DNA of 64,000 nucleotides from Arcobacteraceae bacterium (GCA_021107755.1 JAIOSF010000023.1:124001-188000), one strand, 5' to 3'; shown: positions 26,937 through 35,057, numbered from the stretch's first letter. Made by a program: numbers and translations. The notes: generated by a model from the sequence alone, not told the origin.

Positions 26937-27398
26937 ATGAAAAAAGGTTTAACTATAACTTATGATGAGTATATGTTAAAATTTAAAGGTCTTATCAAGT
27001 CTTTAGGACTCAATAATTCAGTACAAAGAGAATATGTATTAAAAATATTATTTGATTGTGACAATCACTTAAGTGCAGAAGATATAGCCAAAAAAGTAAA
27101 AGATGTTCATAATATCAATATAGGTATTGCAACTGTTTACAGAATTTTAGCTTTACTTGAGGAGTTAAATATAATAAAAGGTATCTCAATAGATGGTTTT
27201 GAGAGTAAAGTATATGAGTTAAATCTTACCTCTCATCATGACCATATGGTATGTGTAGAGTGTGGAAAGATTGTAGAGTTTTATGATGCGGAAGTTGAAA
27301 AGATACAAGAATTAGTTGCAATAGAAAATGGTTTTAAACTCCAAAGTCACAATATGATGCTCTATGGCATCTGTAAAGATTGTCAAGAACATGAATGA
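26937..27398 (+). CDS. fur: Fur-family metalloregulator
   Basis: This is a 153-residue Fur repressor. The N-terminal winged helix (about 15-90) includes SAEDIAKKVKD and the recognition region IGIATVYRILALLEE. The dimer/metal domain has the HHDHMVC motif near residue 99 and two CxxC pairs (CVEC and CKDC) that would hold a structural zinc. The sequence is standard Fur rather than PerR or Zur, though these are hard to tell apart by eye. The ATPase gene begins inside its last codons, so fur leads the ferrosome-like operon. Two Fur-like boxes lie upstream. Confidence 0.9.
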   Translation: MKKGLTITYDEYMLKFKGLIKSLGLNNSVQREYVLKILFDCDNHLSAEDIAKKVKDVHNINIGIATVYRILALLEELNIIKGISIDGFESKVYELNLTSHHDHMVCVECGKIVEFYDAEVEKIQELVAIENGFKLQSHNMMLYGICKDCQEHE

Positions 27399-29550
27399 AA
27401 TAGTAATAAAAAGCTCAACTGCTAATAGAGTAAGACTAAAATCAGATATATTTAAAAATTATCAAAATATATCGCTTATTGAGAAAACTCTTCATAATAT
27501 AGTTGTAAACTTTAGAGAAAATACTGCCTGTAAATCGATAGTTTTAACCTATTCTTCTAATACAACTTTAGAAAATATACTACAAAAAATAAATACCCTA
27601 TTTCCAACTATAACACAATCTATCCCAGCTTCAAATGCTATTTGTGGTGTAGAAGGTGGTTGTGTAACTTGTAATATTAAATCAGATATAAGCCCTATTA
27701 CATTTAAAAGAAAAGTTATAGAGTTTGGAATACTTACAGCATATAGCATCTATTTATTTATCACTGAAAATATTTTGGGGATAGTGGCTACTACTAGCCC
27801 ATTTTCGCTTGTAGCTGTTGTAGCAATAGTTGCTGCAATTCCATTACTTAAAGAAGCTTATGAAGATATACAAAAGGGAACATTTACACTACAAACTTTT
27901 ATGAGTGGAACTTTAATCTTAGCTATATTGTTTGGAGAAGCAACGGCAGCTTTTGAGATAATATATATATTAAGAGGAGGTATACTTTTAGAAGAGTATA
28001 TCGCTACAAAATCTAGAAATGAGATAAAAAACCTTATTGAACTTGATATTCAAAAAGTATATACATTAGTTGATGATGTTGAGATTGAAGTTGATATAGA
28101 TGAAATTTGTATTGGAGATGTTGTTGTAAGTAGAAGTGGTGAAAAAATACCTGTAGATGGTATGATTATAGAGGGAAGTGCGGAGATAGATGAGTCCTTA
28201 ATCAATGGTCGAAGTGACAGTGCTTTTAAACAAAAAGATGATGAACTCTTTGCTGGAACTTTTTGTGAAACAGGAAGAGTTTATATCAAAGTAACAGCAA
28301 TAGGAAATGATACTTATATATCTCGAGTGATGAGTGATGTTGAAAAATCTTTAGCTTTGAAATCACCTGCACAACTTGAAGCTGATAAACTAGCTAGTAA
28401 ATTACTCAAACTAGGTTCAATTATGACTTTAGGAACTTTACTAGTCTCTGGTTCATTTTTAAATGCTTTTTCAGTGATGATTATTATGTCGTGTCCTTGT
28501 TCTACTATTTTAGCAGCTTCAACTGCTATTAGTGCGGGGATTGCAAATGGTGCAAAACAAGGTATTTTAATCAAAGGTGGTGAAGCATTAGAAAAAATAA
28601 GTCAAAGTGAAGTATTTTGTTTCGATAAAACAGGTACTTTAACTACTGGAAAACCTATTATAAAAGATATAGTTTTAAGTGAAAATATTGATAAAAAAAC
28701 ATTTTTTTCCTATCTAGCAACGGCAGAATATAGAAACTCTCATCCAATAGCAACAGCAATAGTGGAATATACAAAAAAACTTGATATTTATATAGAACAA
28801 GATGCACAAACAGAAGTTCTTCCAGGATATGGTGTAAAAAGTATCTATAAAAAGAAAGTTATCTTTGCAGGAAATCAAAGCTTATTTACAAAACAAAAAA
28901 TTTCAACAAAAGAGTTTAAAAAACAAACTTCCCATCATCTAGATGATGGGAAAACTATCGTTTATTTAGCTGTTGATAAAAAGCTTTTAGGATATATCAC
29001 TTTAGAACATGAGATTAGAGAAGGTACAAAAAAGATGATAAGTGACTTACGAGCAAAAGGGGTAAAACATATAGCCCTTGTAACAGGAGATGAAGTGAAA
29101 GTAGCCAATGCTTTTGCTCTTGACTTTAACTTCGATACAGTTTTTGCAAACCAAACTCCACATGGAAAAGCTGATGCAATTGAAAGTTTAAAAAAACAAT
29201 ATAAAAATGTAGTGATGGTAGGAGATGGTGTAAATGATACTTTAGCTATGAGTAAAGCTGATGTTGCTATCTCATTTGCAGCAGGTGGAAGTGATGCAGC
29301 TATAGAAGTTTCTAATATTGCTATAACACACTCTCATCCTGAAGATGTTGTCAATCTTTATGACTTAAGTAAAAAAACACTAAAAGTTGTAAATCAAAAC
29401 TATTGGATAGGAACAAGTACAAACATCATAGGTGCAGGCTTTGCTGCTATTGGACTTTTAAGTCCAGCAGCAGCAGGTGCTATACACATAGGACATACAA
29501 CAAGTATCATGGCAAACTCTTCAAGACTTGCTATTGATAACAATTCTTAG
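27391..29550 (+). CDS. P1B-type metal ATPase with CPC but degenerate TGES motif
   Basis: This 719-residue P-type ATPase is counted from the ATG at 27391, which overlaps the fur stop; an in-frame ATG at 27364 is possible. An N-terminal HMA-like segment has RVR in place of CxxC. Hydrophobic helices follow, the CPC metal motif (368-370, MSCPCST), DKTGT with the phosphorylated Asp at 412, NSHPIA, VTGD and VGDGVND. The actuator motif that should read TGES is INGRS (271-275), so the dephosphorylating Glu is missing. This predicts a stalled or regulatory pump. It starts the gene set that ends with a second, complementary ATPase. Confidence 0.88.
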   Translation: MNEIVIKSSTANRVRLKSDIFKNYQNISLIEKTLHNIVVNFRENTACKSIVLTYSSNTTLENILQKINTLFPTITQSIPASNAICGVEGGCVTCNIKSDISPITFKRKVIEFGILTAYSIYLFITENILGIVATTSPFSLVAVVAIVAAIPLLKEAYEDIQKGTFTLQTFMSGTLILAILFGEATAAFEIIYILRGGILLEEYIATKSRNEIKNLIELDIQKVYTLVDDVEIEVDIDEICIGDVVVSRSGEKIPVDGMIIEGSAEIDESLINGRSDSAFKQKDDELFAGTFCETGRVYIKVTAIGNDTYISRVMSDVEKSLALKSPAQLEADKLASKLLKLGSIMTLGTLLVSGSFLNAFSVMIIMSCPCSTILAASTAISAGIANGAKQGILIKGGEALEKISQSEVFCFDKTGTLTTGKPIIKDIVLSENIDKKTFFSYLATAEYRNSHPIATAIVEYTKKLDIYIEQDAQTEVLPGYGVKSIYKKKVIFAGNQSLFTKQKISTKEFKKQTSHHLDDGKTIVYLAVDKKLLGYITLEHEIREGTKKMISDLRAKGVKHIALVTGDEVKVANAFALDFNFDTVFANQTPHGKADAIESLKKQYKNVVMVGDGVNDTLAMSKADVAISFAAGGSDAAIEVSNIAITHSHPEDVVNLYDLSKKTLKVVNQNYWIGTSTNIIGAGFAAIGLLSPAAAGAIHIGHTTSIMANSSRLAIDNNS

Positions 29551-29610
29551 TTTATTTTAAGTGAAACAAAATAATAAAAAGAGAAAAATTACACTAAAGG
29601 AGTATATAAG

Positions 29611-29928
29611 TTGGAAATAACACCAGAGAAATTAGTGCAAATCGCTTCATATTTTACTGTTATCTCCCATACAAAGGGGAGATTAAGAGTTCGGGTAAAT
29701 CCTAAAATTCAAACGGAAGTAAGTGATGTATCTATTGATGATATACAAAATATATCAAATAAAATTAATGGAATTAAAAAAATAAAAATAAATAAAATAA
29801 TAGCATCTGTAACAATAGAATATGATAATGATATTTTTCCAAAACAACACTGGGATAATCTTATCAATGGAAAAGACTTAGATGAAGTTATACAAATTAT
29901 TACAAATTTACAAAAGGAGGTAAATTAA
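29611..29928 (+). CDS. Free HMA-like domain protein
   Basis: This 105-residue protein looks like a single heavy-metal-associated-type ferredoxin fold. The start is TTG at 29611 with AAAGGAG nine bases upstream. Instead of a CxxC metal site it has HTKGRLRVRV (residues 20-29), the Gly-Arg-x-Arg signature of HMA_2-like domains. The same R-x-R feature appears at the N-termini of both ATPases of this operon. No signal peptide or membrane helix. It sits 60 bases after the first ATPase and abuts the ferritin-like gene. A docking or regulatory partner is inferred. Confidence 0.7.
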   Translation: MEITPEKLVQIASYFTVISHTKGRLRVRVNPKIQTEVSDVSIDDIQNISNKINGIKKIKINKIIASVTIEYDNDIFPKQHWDNLINGKDLDEVIQIITNLQKEVN

Positions 29929-30645
29929 ATGGAAATAAATTTTGATGAAGATTTACTTGTAACACTTAGAGTTGATCCAACTTATGATGAGCCAATTTTA
30001 AATCAAGTGTTAAGAATAGCAATTTATGATGAATACCATGCTTATGAGACTTATAGAAAAGTGATAGAAACTTTTGGAAATGTTATGCCATTTTCAAACA
30101 TTATTGAGGCTGAGATAAGACATTATAATGCAATTATACCATTATTAGAAAAGTACAATGTAGAGGTACCTATTGATAATTGGTATGAAAAAATAGTATT
30201 ACCAAATACTTTGGTTGAATGTTGTGAAGTTGGTGTTGCAGCTGAGATTGACAATATACAGATGTATGATAATCTACTTTTATATGTATCTGAATATCCT
30301 GATATTCAAGATGTATTATATAAACTTCAAGCAGCCTCGTATAACAACCACTTACCAGCATTTAGAAATTGTGTCATTCAGTATACTAATGAAGCTGTAA
30401 ATATCAATAATATTTACAATAGTTTTAGTGAACACAACGGGGTAAATACAAATCCAGAGATGCTTAATAAAGTCAATGACTTTAGAAACATAGCAACAAA
30501 GTTTGCAAGTGGACAGATAAATGAACAAGATGTAATCAAACTTTTTAGTAGTGTGGATACCGCTACTATTGGTGGTGTATTACTAGGTGGATTGGGTGCT
30601 ATGCAACTAGTAAAAATGATGAATGAAAAAAAAGAAGGAGAATAA
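29929..30645 (+). CDS. Ferritin-like (DUF2202-type) protein with hydrophobic C-terminal tail
   Basis: This 238-residue protein has a four-helix ferritin-like domain (about 20-155). Candidate diiron ligands are in DEYHAYETY (helix 1), EAEIRHY (ExxH, helix 2), AAEIDNIQMY (helix 3) and SYNNHLPAF (helix 4), a DUF2202-like pattern. A linker follows, then a glycine-rich hydrophobic stretch, TIGGVLLGGLGAMQLVKMM, near the C-terminus that could be a membrane anchor. Translation start follows AAAAGGAGG. Located between the HMA-like protein and three small membrane proteins, it could oxidise or hold iron at a membrane. Function is inferred. Confidence 0.75.
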   Translation: MEINFDEDLLVTLRVDPTYDEPILNQVLRIAIYDEYHAYETYRKVIETFGNVMPFSNIIEAEIRHYNAIIPLLEKYNVEVPIDNWYEKIVLPNTLVECCEVGVAAEIDNIQMYDNLLLYVSEYPDIQDVLYKLQAASYNNHLPAFRNCVIQYTNEAVNINNIYNSFSEHNGVNTNPEMLNKVNDFRNIATKFASGQINEQDVIKLFSSVDTATIGGVLLGGLGAMQLVKMMNEKKEGE

Positions 30646-30646
30646 A

Positions 30647-30889
30647 ATGTTACCATTTATAGCAGGAATTGCAGCAGGTGCAGTAGCAGTTGTGGCGGTT
30701 AATAACAATAAAAAAATAAAAAAACAAGTGATAAAAGGTGCTACAAAAGTAAAAGAGGCAGCAACACAAGGAGCAACAAAGATTCAAGAAACAGCAAAAG
30801 ATGTAAAAAAAACTGTTGAAGAAAAAATTGATTGTTTAACTTCAAAAAAAGAAACTAAAAAAGAACTAGAGGCAAAAAATGATAAGTAG
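30647..30889 (+). CDS. Small membrane protein with amphipathic Lys/Thr tail (YtxH-like)
   Basis: This is an 80-residue protein from the ATG at 30647, chosen for the AAGGAG six bases upstream. One N-terminal hydrophobic helix (IAGIAAGAVAVVAV) rich in small residues is followed by a repetitive, highly charged helix (KGATKVKEAATQGATKIQETAKDVKKTVEEK) resembling YtxH or LEA-like membrane-associated helices. One Cys (DCLTS). It overlaps the next gene by 11 bases. Such single-span proteins with amphipathic tails often shape or bind membranes; in this operon a structural role is possible. No family was identified with certainty. Confidence 0.7.
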   Translation: MLPFIAGIAAGAVAVVAVNNNKKIKKQVIKGATKVKEAATQGATKIQETAKDVKKTVEEKIDCLTSKKETKKELEAKNDK

Positions 30890-31229
30890 TATAGCAATAG
30901 ATACAGGTGATCAAAGAAGTGTAACAGGACATTTAGTAAGTGGTACAGTCTTGGCTGGAATTATAGCTGGAGGATTGAATTACTCAAAGTATAAAAAAGA
31001 GGAAATCTCTCAAAAAGAGCTTATAAACAATACCACTAAAGTAGCTTTTCAAGGTGGAATCGCAACCGCATCTGCAATAGCAACTGCAAACTATATTGGA
31101 ACAGGAAATATTCTAGGAGCAATGACTGCTATGAGTGTTGGTGCAATGGGTGTTTATGCTACACAAAAAGTATATGACAAATTAGAAATAGAATCACAAA
31201 AAACAAAGGAGATAAAAGATGCAAAATAA
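30879..31229 (+). CDS. Small glycine-rich two-span membrane protein
   Basis: This 116-residue protein has two hydrophobic regions rich in Gly/Ala: GTVLAGIIAGGLNY (about 22-35) and ATASAIATANYIGTGNILGAMTA region to GAMGVY (about 60-100). GxxxG-type spacing recurs. Polar segments between and after are Lys/Glu/Gln-rich. The start overlaps the upstream gene by 11 bases and the stop overlaps the downstream gene by 11, so strong co-translation is expected. I cannot name the family. The glycine zippers suggest tight helix packing, as in small organelle-membrane proteins. Confidence 0.7.
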   Translation: MISSIAIDTGDQRSVTGHLVSGTVLAGIIAGGLNYSKYKKEEISQKELINNTTKVAFQGGIATASAIATANYIGTGNILGAMTAMSVGAMGVYATQKVYDKLEIESQKTKEIKDAK

Positions 31230-31635
31230 ACATATGAATAATAATCAAGGGCAAGGATTTCAAAATAATCCATACATTAATCAAAGTCAAAATATGCAAT
31301 CACAAGGTATCAATACTATGAATACAGCAATGCAAACAAACCCTCAAGCAGCACAGCAAAATCCTTACTACAATACAAACCCAATAAATACACAAACAAA
31401 TCCACAAGCAACAACTATGGACTCACTTTTAGGTTCGTTTGATACAACTAACTTTTTAAAAGGTGCTTTAATTGGTGCAGTTGGTGCATATTTACTAACA
31501 AATGAAAATGCTCAAAAAACAATTTTCAAAACTTTTGCAAAAGGTGCTGATATGTTTGGCGCAGGTATTGAAGAACTCAAAGAGAGAATGGAAGATGCAA
31601 AAGCAGAATTAGAAGCCGAACAAGAATCTAAATAA
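31219..31635 (+). CDS. Asn/Gln-rich protein with one membrane helix
   Basis: This is a 138-residue protein. Residues 1-70 are of low complexity, dominated by Asn, Gln, Met and Pro (for example TNPQAAQQNPYYNTNP) and probably disordered. Then comes a single helix LKGALIGAVGAYLL (about 79-92) with a GAxxGAxGA pattern, followed by an acidic/basic amphipathic helix (ELKERMEDAKAELEAEQ). The start has AAAGGAG eight bases upstream. Position between the small membrane proteins and the second ATPase suggests an assembly or scaffold role. No named family. Confidence 0.7.
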   Translation: MQNKHMNNNQGQGFQNNPYINQSQNMQSQGINTMNTAMQTNPQAAQQNPYYNTNPINTQTNPQATTMDSLLGSFDTTNFLKGALIGAVGAYLLTNENAQKTIFKTFAKGADMFGAGIEELKERMEDAKAELEAEQESK

Positions 31636-31644
31636 AGTCTATAA

Positions 31645-33750
31645 ATGGAAATTCAAACCAAACTACTTCACAGTACCTCAAAAAGAGCTAGGTATTTTTG
31701 TGATATTTTAAAAGAAGAGATAAATATCACTCACCTACAAAATGAACTAATAGCCCTTAAAGGGGTCAATGAAGTACGGATAAATCAAAAAGCAAAATCA
31801 ATTGTATTTGACTTTGAAGATATTGAACTTGATACAATAGAAAAAAAGCTAAAAACTCTTGATATAACAAAACTACAAGTATGTGACACTTTTTTAAGTA
31901 ATAATATCACATGTATAGGTGAAGAGAAACCTTCACAAAAAGGGATATATAGAGCTACAACTGCCCTTTTAGCTGAGCCACTCATCTCAAATGATACAGC
32001 AAAATTAGCAATTACCACTTATGCTACGGCTCCACTTTTAATAGATGGAACAAAAGAGTTATTTAAAGAGGGTCTTACCTCAAGAGTATTGGAAGCTACT
32101 GCAGTTGCAGTTAGTTTAGCAAGAAAAGATTATCTTGCAGCCAATGGTACAAATGCAATGCTTGAACTTGGTGAATATATAGAGGAAACTACAGTTCATA
32201 AAAGTGATGATCTTATCAAAGAGTTAGCTAAACCAAATGTAGAAAAAACATGGTGTGAGATCACAGAAAATAATGAAAAAAAACTTGTTGTTGTTGAAAC
32301 AAAAGATTTAAAAATTGGAGATATTGTTGTAGTTGGAACTGGTGATACAATCCCAATTGATGGACATATCATAAGTGGAACCGCATCAGTGAATCAAGTC
32401 TCAATGACAGGAGAAAGTGCACCAGTTAAAAGAGAAAGAGGAGATAGAGTTATCTCTGGAACTGTAGTTGAAGATGGTCGTATAAAAATATGGGCAGAAC
32501 AAGTTGGTAATGATACAGCAACAGCCAGAATAAAAAACTATATAGCTACCTCTTTAAACGAAAAATCAGCAATAGGTTTGAAAGCTACAAAATTAGCAGA
32601 TAAGCTAGTACCAGTAACTTTAGGACTTGCAGGGGTTTCATATCTTTTAAGTCGTGACTTTGAGACTGTAGCTTCTGTACTACAAGCTGATTACTCATGT
32701 GCTTTAAAACTAGCAACTCCAGTTGCTTTTAAAACATCTATTGCCCAAGCAGGAAAAAATGGTATTATGATAAAAGGTGCAAAATCAATAGAAGCTTTAA
32801 ATGAAGCAGATACTTTTGTTTTTGATAAAACAGGAACTTTAACCTATGGAGAACTTGAAGTTGAAACTATAAAATCTTTTGATAAAGATTGGAGCGAAGA
32901 GGATATATTAAATCTAACTGCCTCTGCTGAAGAGCATTATTTTCATCCTGTAGCCCAAGCTATTGTTGCAGCTGCAAAAAATAAAGGTTTTGTACATATG
33001 CATCATGAAGAGGTTGAATTTATCGTTGCTCATGGTGTAAAAACTATAGTTAATCATAAAGAGGTAGTCATAGGAAGTAGACACTTTTTAGAAGAAGATG
33101 AAAAAATCTCTTTTTCAGAACACGAAAAAGAGATTGAAAAATGTCTTTTAGATGGGAAAACTATCCTTTATGTTGGATATAATGGAAAACTCTTAGGAAC
33201 TATAGGTATGAGAGATATGGTTCGAGAAAATGCAAAAGCTATGATTGAAAAACTCAAAAAACTAGGTGTGACACAAACCATTATGCTTACAGGAGATATT
33301 CAATCAAAAGCACAACAGTTAGCTGATGAGTTGGGTATTGACAAAGTGTATGCTTCTATGGAACCTACACAAAAAGCACAAATTATACAAGAGCTTAAAG
33401 ACTCTGGAGCAAAAGTTGTTTTTGTAGGAGATGGTATCAATGATGCAGCTGCTTTAATGAACGCTGATGTAGGTATTAGTATGAGTAAAGGTGCAGACAT
33501 AGCTAAAGCTACAGCAGATATAGGTTTATTAAAAGATGATATTGAAGCTGTAGTTGAAGTAAAAGAATTATCTCAAAAAACAATGAAGCTTATCAATAGT
33601 AACTTCAATGCAACTGTAGGTATAAATAGTATTATCTTAGTTGGTGCAACAATAGGACTTTTTAAACCACTTACAACAGCTATATTGCATAATGGTACAA
33701 CCATAGGATTACTAGCAAATTCTATGAAAGGGATACGAGTAAATAGATAA
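31645..33750 (+). CDS. P1B-like ATPase with intact TGES but SCA in place of CPC
   Basis: This is a 701-residue P-type ATPase of the heavy-metal group. The N-terminal HMA-like segment has KRAR (13-16) rather than CxxC. Intact are TGES (255-258, in SMTGESAPVK), DKTGT (Asp394), FHPVAQA, LTGD and VGDGINDAA. In the membrane site the expected CPC is replaced by SCA (351-353, DYSCALKLATP). Non-CPC sites occur in several P1B subgroups; ferrosome FezB is a P1B-6 ATPase, and membership should be tested by phylogeny. It closes the operon and ends at a hairpin facing the convergent CDF gene. Confidence 0.88.
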   Translation: MEIQTKLLHSTSKRARYFCDILKEEINITHLQNELIALKGVNEVRINQKAKSIVFDFEDIELDTIEKKLKTLDITKLQVCDTFLSNNITCIGEEKPSQKGIYRATTALLAEPLISNDTAKLAITTYATAPLLIDGTKELFKEGLTSRVLEATAVAVSLARKDYLAANGTNAMLELGEYIEETTVHKSDDLIKELAKPNVEKTWCEITENNEKKLVVVETKDLKIGDIVVVGTGDTIPIDGHIISGTASVNQVSMTGESAPVKRERGDRVISGTVVEDGRIKIWAEQVGNDTATARIKNYIATSLNEKSAIGLKATKLADKLVPVTLGLAGVSYLLSRDFETVASVLQADYSCALKLATPVAFKTSIAQAGKNGIMIKGAKSIEALNEADTFVFDKTGTLTYGELEVETIKSFDKDWSEEDILNLTASAEEHYFHPVAQAIVAAAKNKGFVHMHHEEVEFIVAHGVKTIVNHKEVVIGSRHFLEEDEKISFSEHEKEIEKCLLDGKTILYVGYNGKLLGTIGMRDMVRENAKAMIEKLKKLGVTQTIMLTGDIQSKAQQLADELGIDKVYASMEPTQKAQIIQELKDSGAKVVFVGDGINDAAALMNADVGISMSKGADIAKATADIGLLKDDIEAVVEVKELSQKTMKLINSNFNATVGINSIILVGATIGLFKPLTTAILHNGTTIGLLANSMKGIRVNR

Positions 33751-33779
33751 ATACTACCATTCAAATTGAAAGGTAGTAT
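33751..33779. terminator. Bidirectional hairpin between ATPase and CDF genes
   Basis: ATACTACC-A-TTCAA and TTGAA-A-GGTAGTAT form a 13-pair stem with one A-A mismatch around a single-base centre (33751-33779). It starts right after the ATPase stop and includes the last codons of the convergent CDF gene. No clear T run is seen, so efficiency is uncertain. Confidence 0.5.
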
Positions 33780-34725
33780 GTACTATTTTAAATTTTTCTT
33801 TTAACTCACTATTTATCTGTTGTAAAAGCTGTTCATAATTTTCTAGTGAAGATTTGTCTATTTTTACATGAGCTGTCATATTGTACATATCTTGTGTTAT
33901 TTCCCAAATATGCACATCATGTAACTCCATCACCTCTTTGTGCTGTTCAATATATTGTTTCACCTCTTCTATATCTATTGGCGAACTTTCCATAAGTGTA
34001 TTAACAGAATGCTTTAAAACATCAACAGCCCATCTTCCAATAACAAAAGCCACTAAAACTGCTAGTATAACATCAATAAAGTACCAATTTGTAAATGAGA
34101 TAACAATATATCCAATAATTATGGCAACAGAAGATAATGCATCACTTAACATATGGACAAAGGCTGATTTTAAATTAATATTATTGTTATCACCTTGCAT
34201 TAAAATAAAACCTGTAATAATATTTACTACTAAGCCTATAACTGCAACTATCATAGCTGTTTTAACATCAATTGTTTGAGGATTGAGAAATCTATCAACA
34301 GCCTCATACAATATCCATAAAATAGAAAGTACTATCGTAATTCCATTTATAAATGCAGCTAATACTTCAGCTCTATAATATCCAAATGTTTTGCTAAGCG
34401 GTGCTTCTTTACTAGCTATTATGATTGCTACAAGAGATATAATAAGTGCAAAAGAATGTGTAAACATATGAATTGCATCTGAAATAAGTGCGAGAGAGTG
34501 TGATAAAAAACCATAAAAAAACTCTGCCAACATTGTTATAAATGTTATCGATAATGCTATTTTTAATACTTTTTTATCTGTTCCCCTATGGTCATGTGTA
34601 TGACCTCCTACTCCATGGTCATGATGATGTTCACAACTTTCACCATGAGAATGATCATGATGGTGATGAGTTTCTTTTTTTAAAAAAGGTTTATGTTCAT
34701 TCAAACCAAAATTACAATTATTCAT
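33754..34725 (-). CDS. CDF-family metal transporter with altered helix-2 site
   Basis: This is a 323-residue cation diffusion facilitator. The N-terminus is His-rich (HHHHDHSHGESCEHHHDHG, about 20-40). Six helices and a cytoplasmic domain follow. Helix 5 has the usual HMLSD (191-195), but helix 2 reads H86xxxH90 (DAIHMFTHS) where zinc CDFs have HxxxD. The paralogue at 15125 keeps HxxxD. The change may shift metal preference. It converges on the ferrosome-like operon and shares its terminal hairpin, so a link to iron or zinc movement there is possible. Upstream lies a 457-base gap with Fur-like sites. Confidence 0.85.
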   Translation of the reverse strand: MNNCNFGLNEHKPFLKKETHHHHDHSHGESCEHHHDHGVGGHTHDHRGTDKKVLKIALSITFITMLAEFFYGFLSHSLALISDAIHMFTHSFALIISLVAIIIASKEAPLSKTFGYYRAEVLAAFINGITIVLSILWILYEAVDRFLNPQTIDVKTAMIVAVIGLVVNIITGFILMQGDNNNINLKSAFVHMLSDALSSVAIIIGYIVISFTNWYFIDVILAVLVAFVIGRWAVDVLKHSVNTLMESSPIDIEEVKQYIEQHKEVMELHDVHIWEITQDMYNMTAHVKIDKSSLENYEQLLQQINSELKEKFKIVHTTFQFEW

Positions 34726-34838
34726 ACTATCTCCTCATACATTTACTACTCCTTTATATGCAACTATCAATCCAAATTTACTTTTTTTATATTATATGTT
34801 TTTTACTTAAGTCGCTATAAAAAATTTCTTTTTTAATA

Positions 34839-34861
34839 ATAGTGATAACAACTATCATTAT
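34839..34861. promoter_or_regulatory. Candidate Fur box before the imelysin operon
   Basis: TGATAACAACTATCA (34843-34857) is a TGATA/TATCA inverted repeat with A/T extensions on both sides. A second AT-rich stretch (TTGATAATGAATATTAAT, near 34899-34916) may be another weaker site. The gap from 34726 to 35182 otherwise holds the small frame at 34965 and no other gene that I can support. Confidence 0.6.
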
Positions 34862-34964
34862 AAGATATAATTAAGATATATTATAATATTATTCTATATT
34901 GATAATGAATATTAATATAATAATACTCAATTATTTTAATTCTATTGTAAAGGAGATAATAGTG

Positions 34965-35057
34965 ATGAACTTATTACAGCGTTTCGTTAATTTTCTAAAA
35001 AAGAATACAAAAATAAATGGTACTTACGGTAGATATAAACAAAATCTAAAAGTATAA
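34965..35057 (+). CDS. Candidate 30-residue small protein
   Basis: An ATG with a strong ribosome site (AAGGAGA, eight bases upstream) opens a 30-codon frame, MNLLQRFVNFLKKNTKINGT then YGRYKQNLKV. The product is basic, with an amphipathic N-terminal half. It sits directly after Fur-like sites and 125 bases before the imelysin gene, as HemP-type small proteins do in other iron loci, but no HemP signature is visible. A second purine-rich AAGGGAGG overlaps the stop, followed by a short start-less coding-like stretch. Real translation is plausible but unproven. Confidence 0.4.
   Translation: MNLLQRFVNFLKKNTKINGTYGRYKQNLKV

Noticed and set aside
26937-33750. Encapsulin iron-storage system
   Set aside because: There is a ferritin-like protein but no encapsulin shell protein in or near the operon.
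34757-34815. Half copy of the GCAACT palindrome near the CDF promoter
   Set aside because: Only ATGCAACT matches and the second arm is missing.
34542-34820. Plus-strand His-rich frame overlapping the CDF gene
   Set aside because: It is antisense to the His-rich N-terminus of the minus-strand CDF gene, which has full family motifs.
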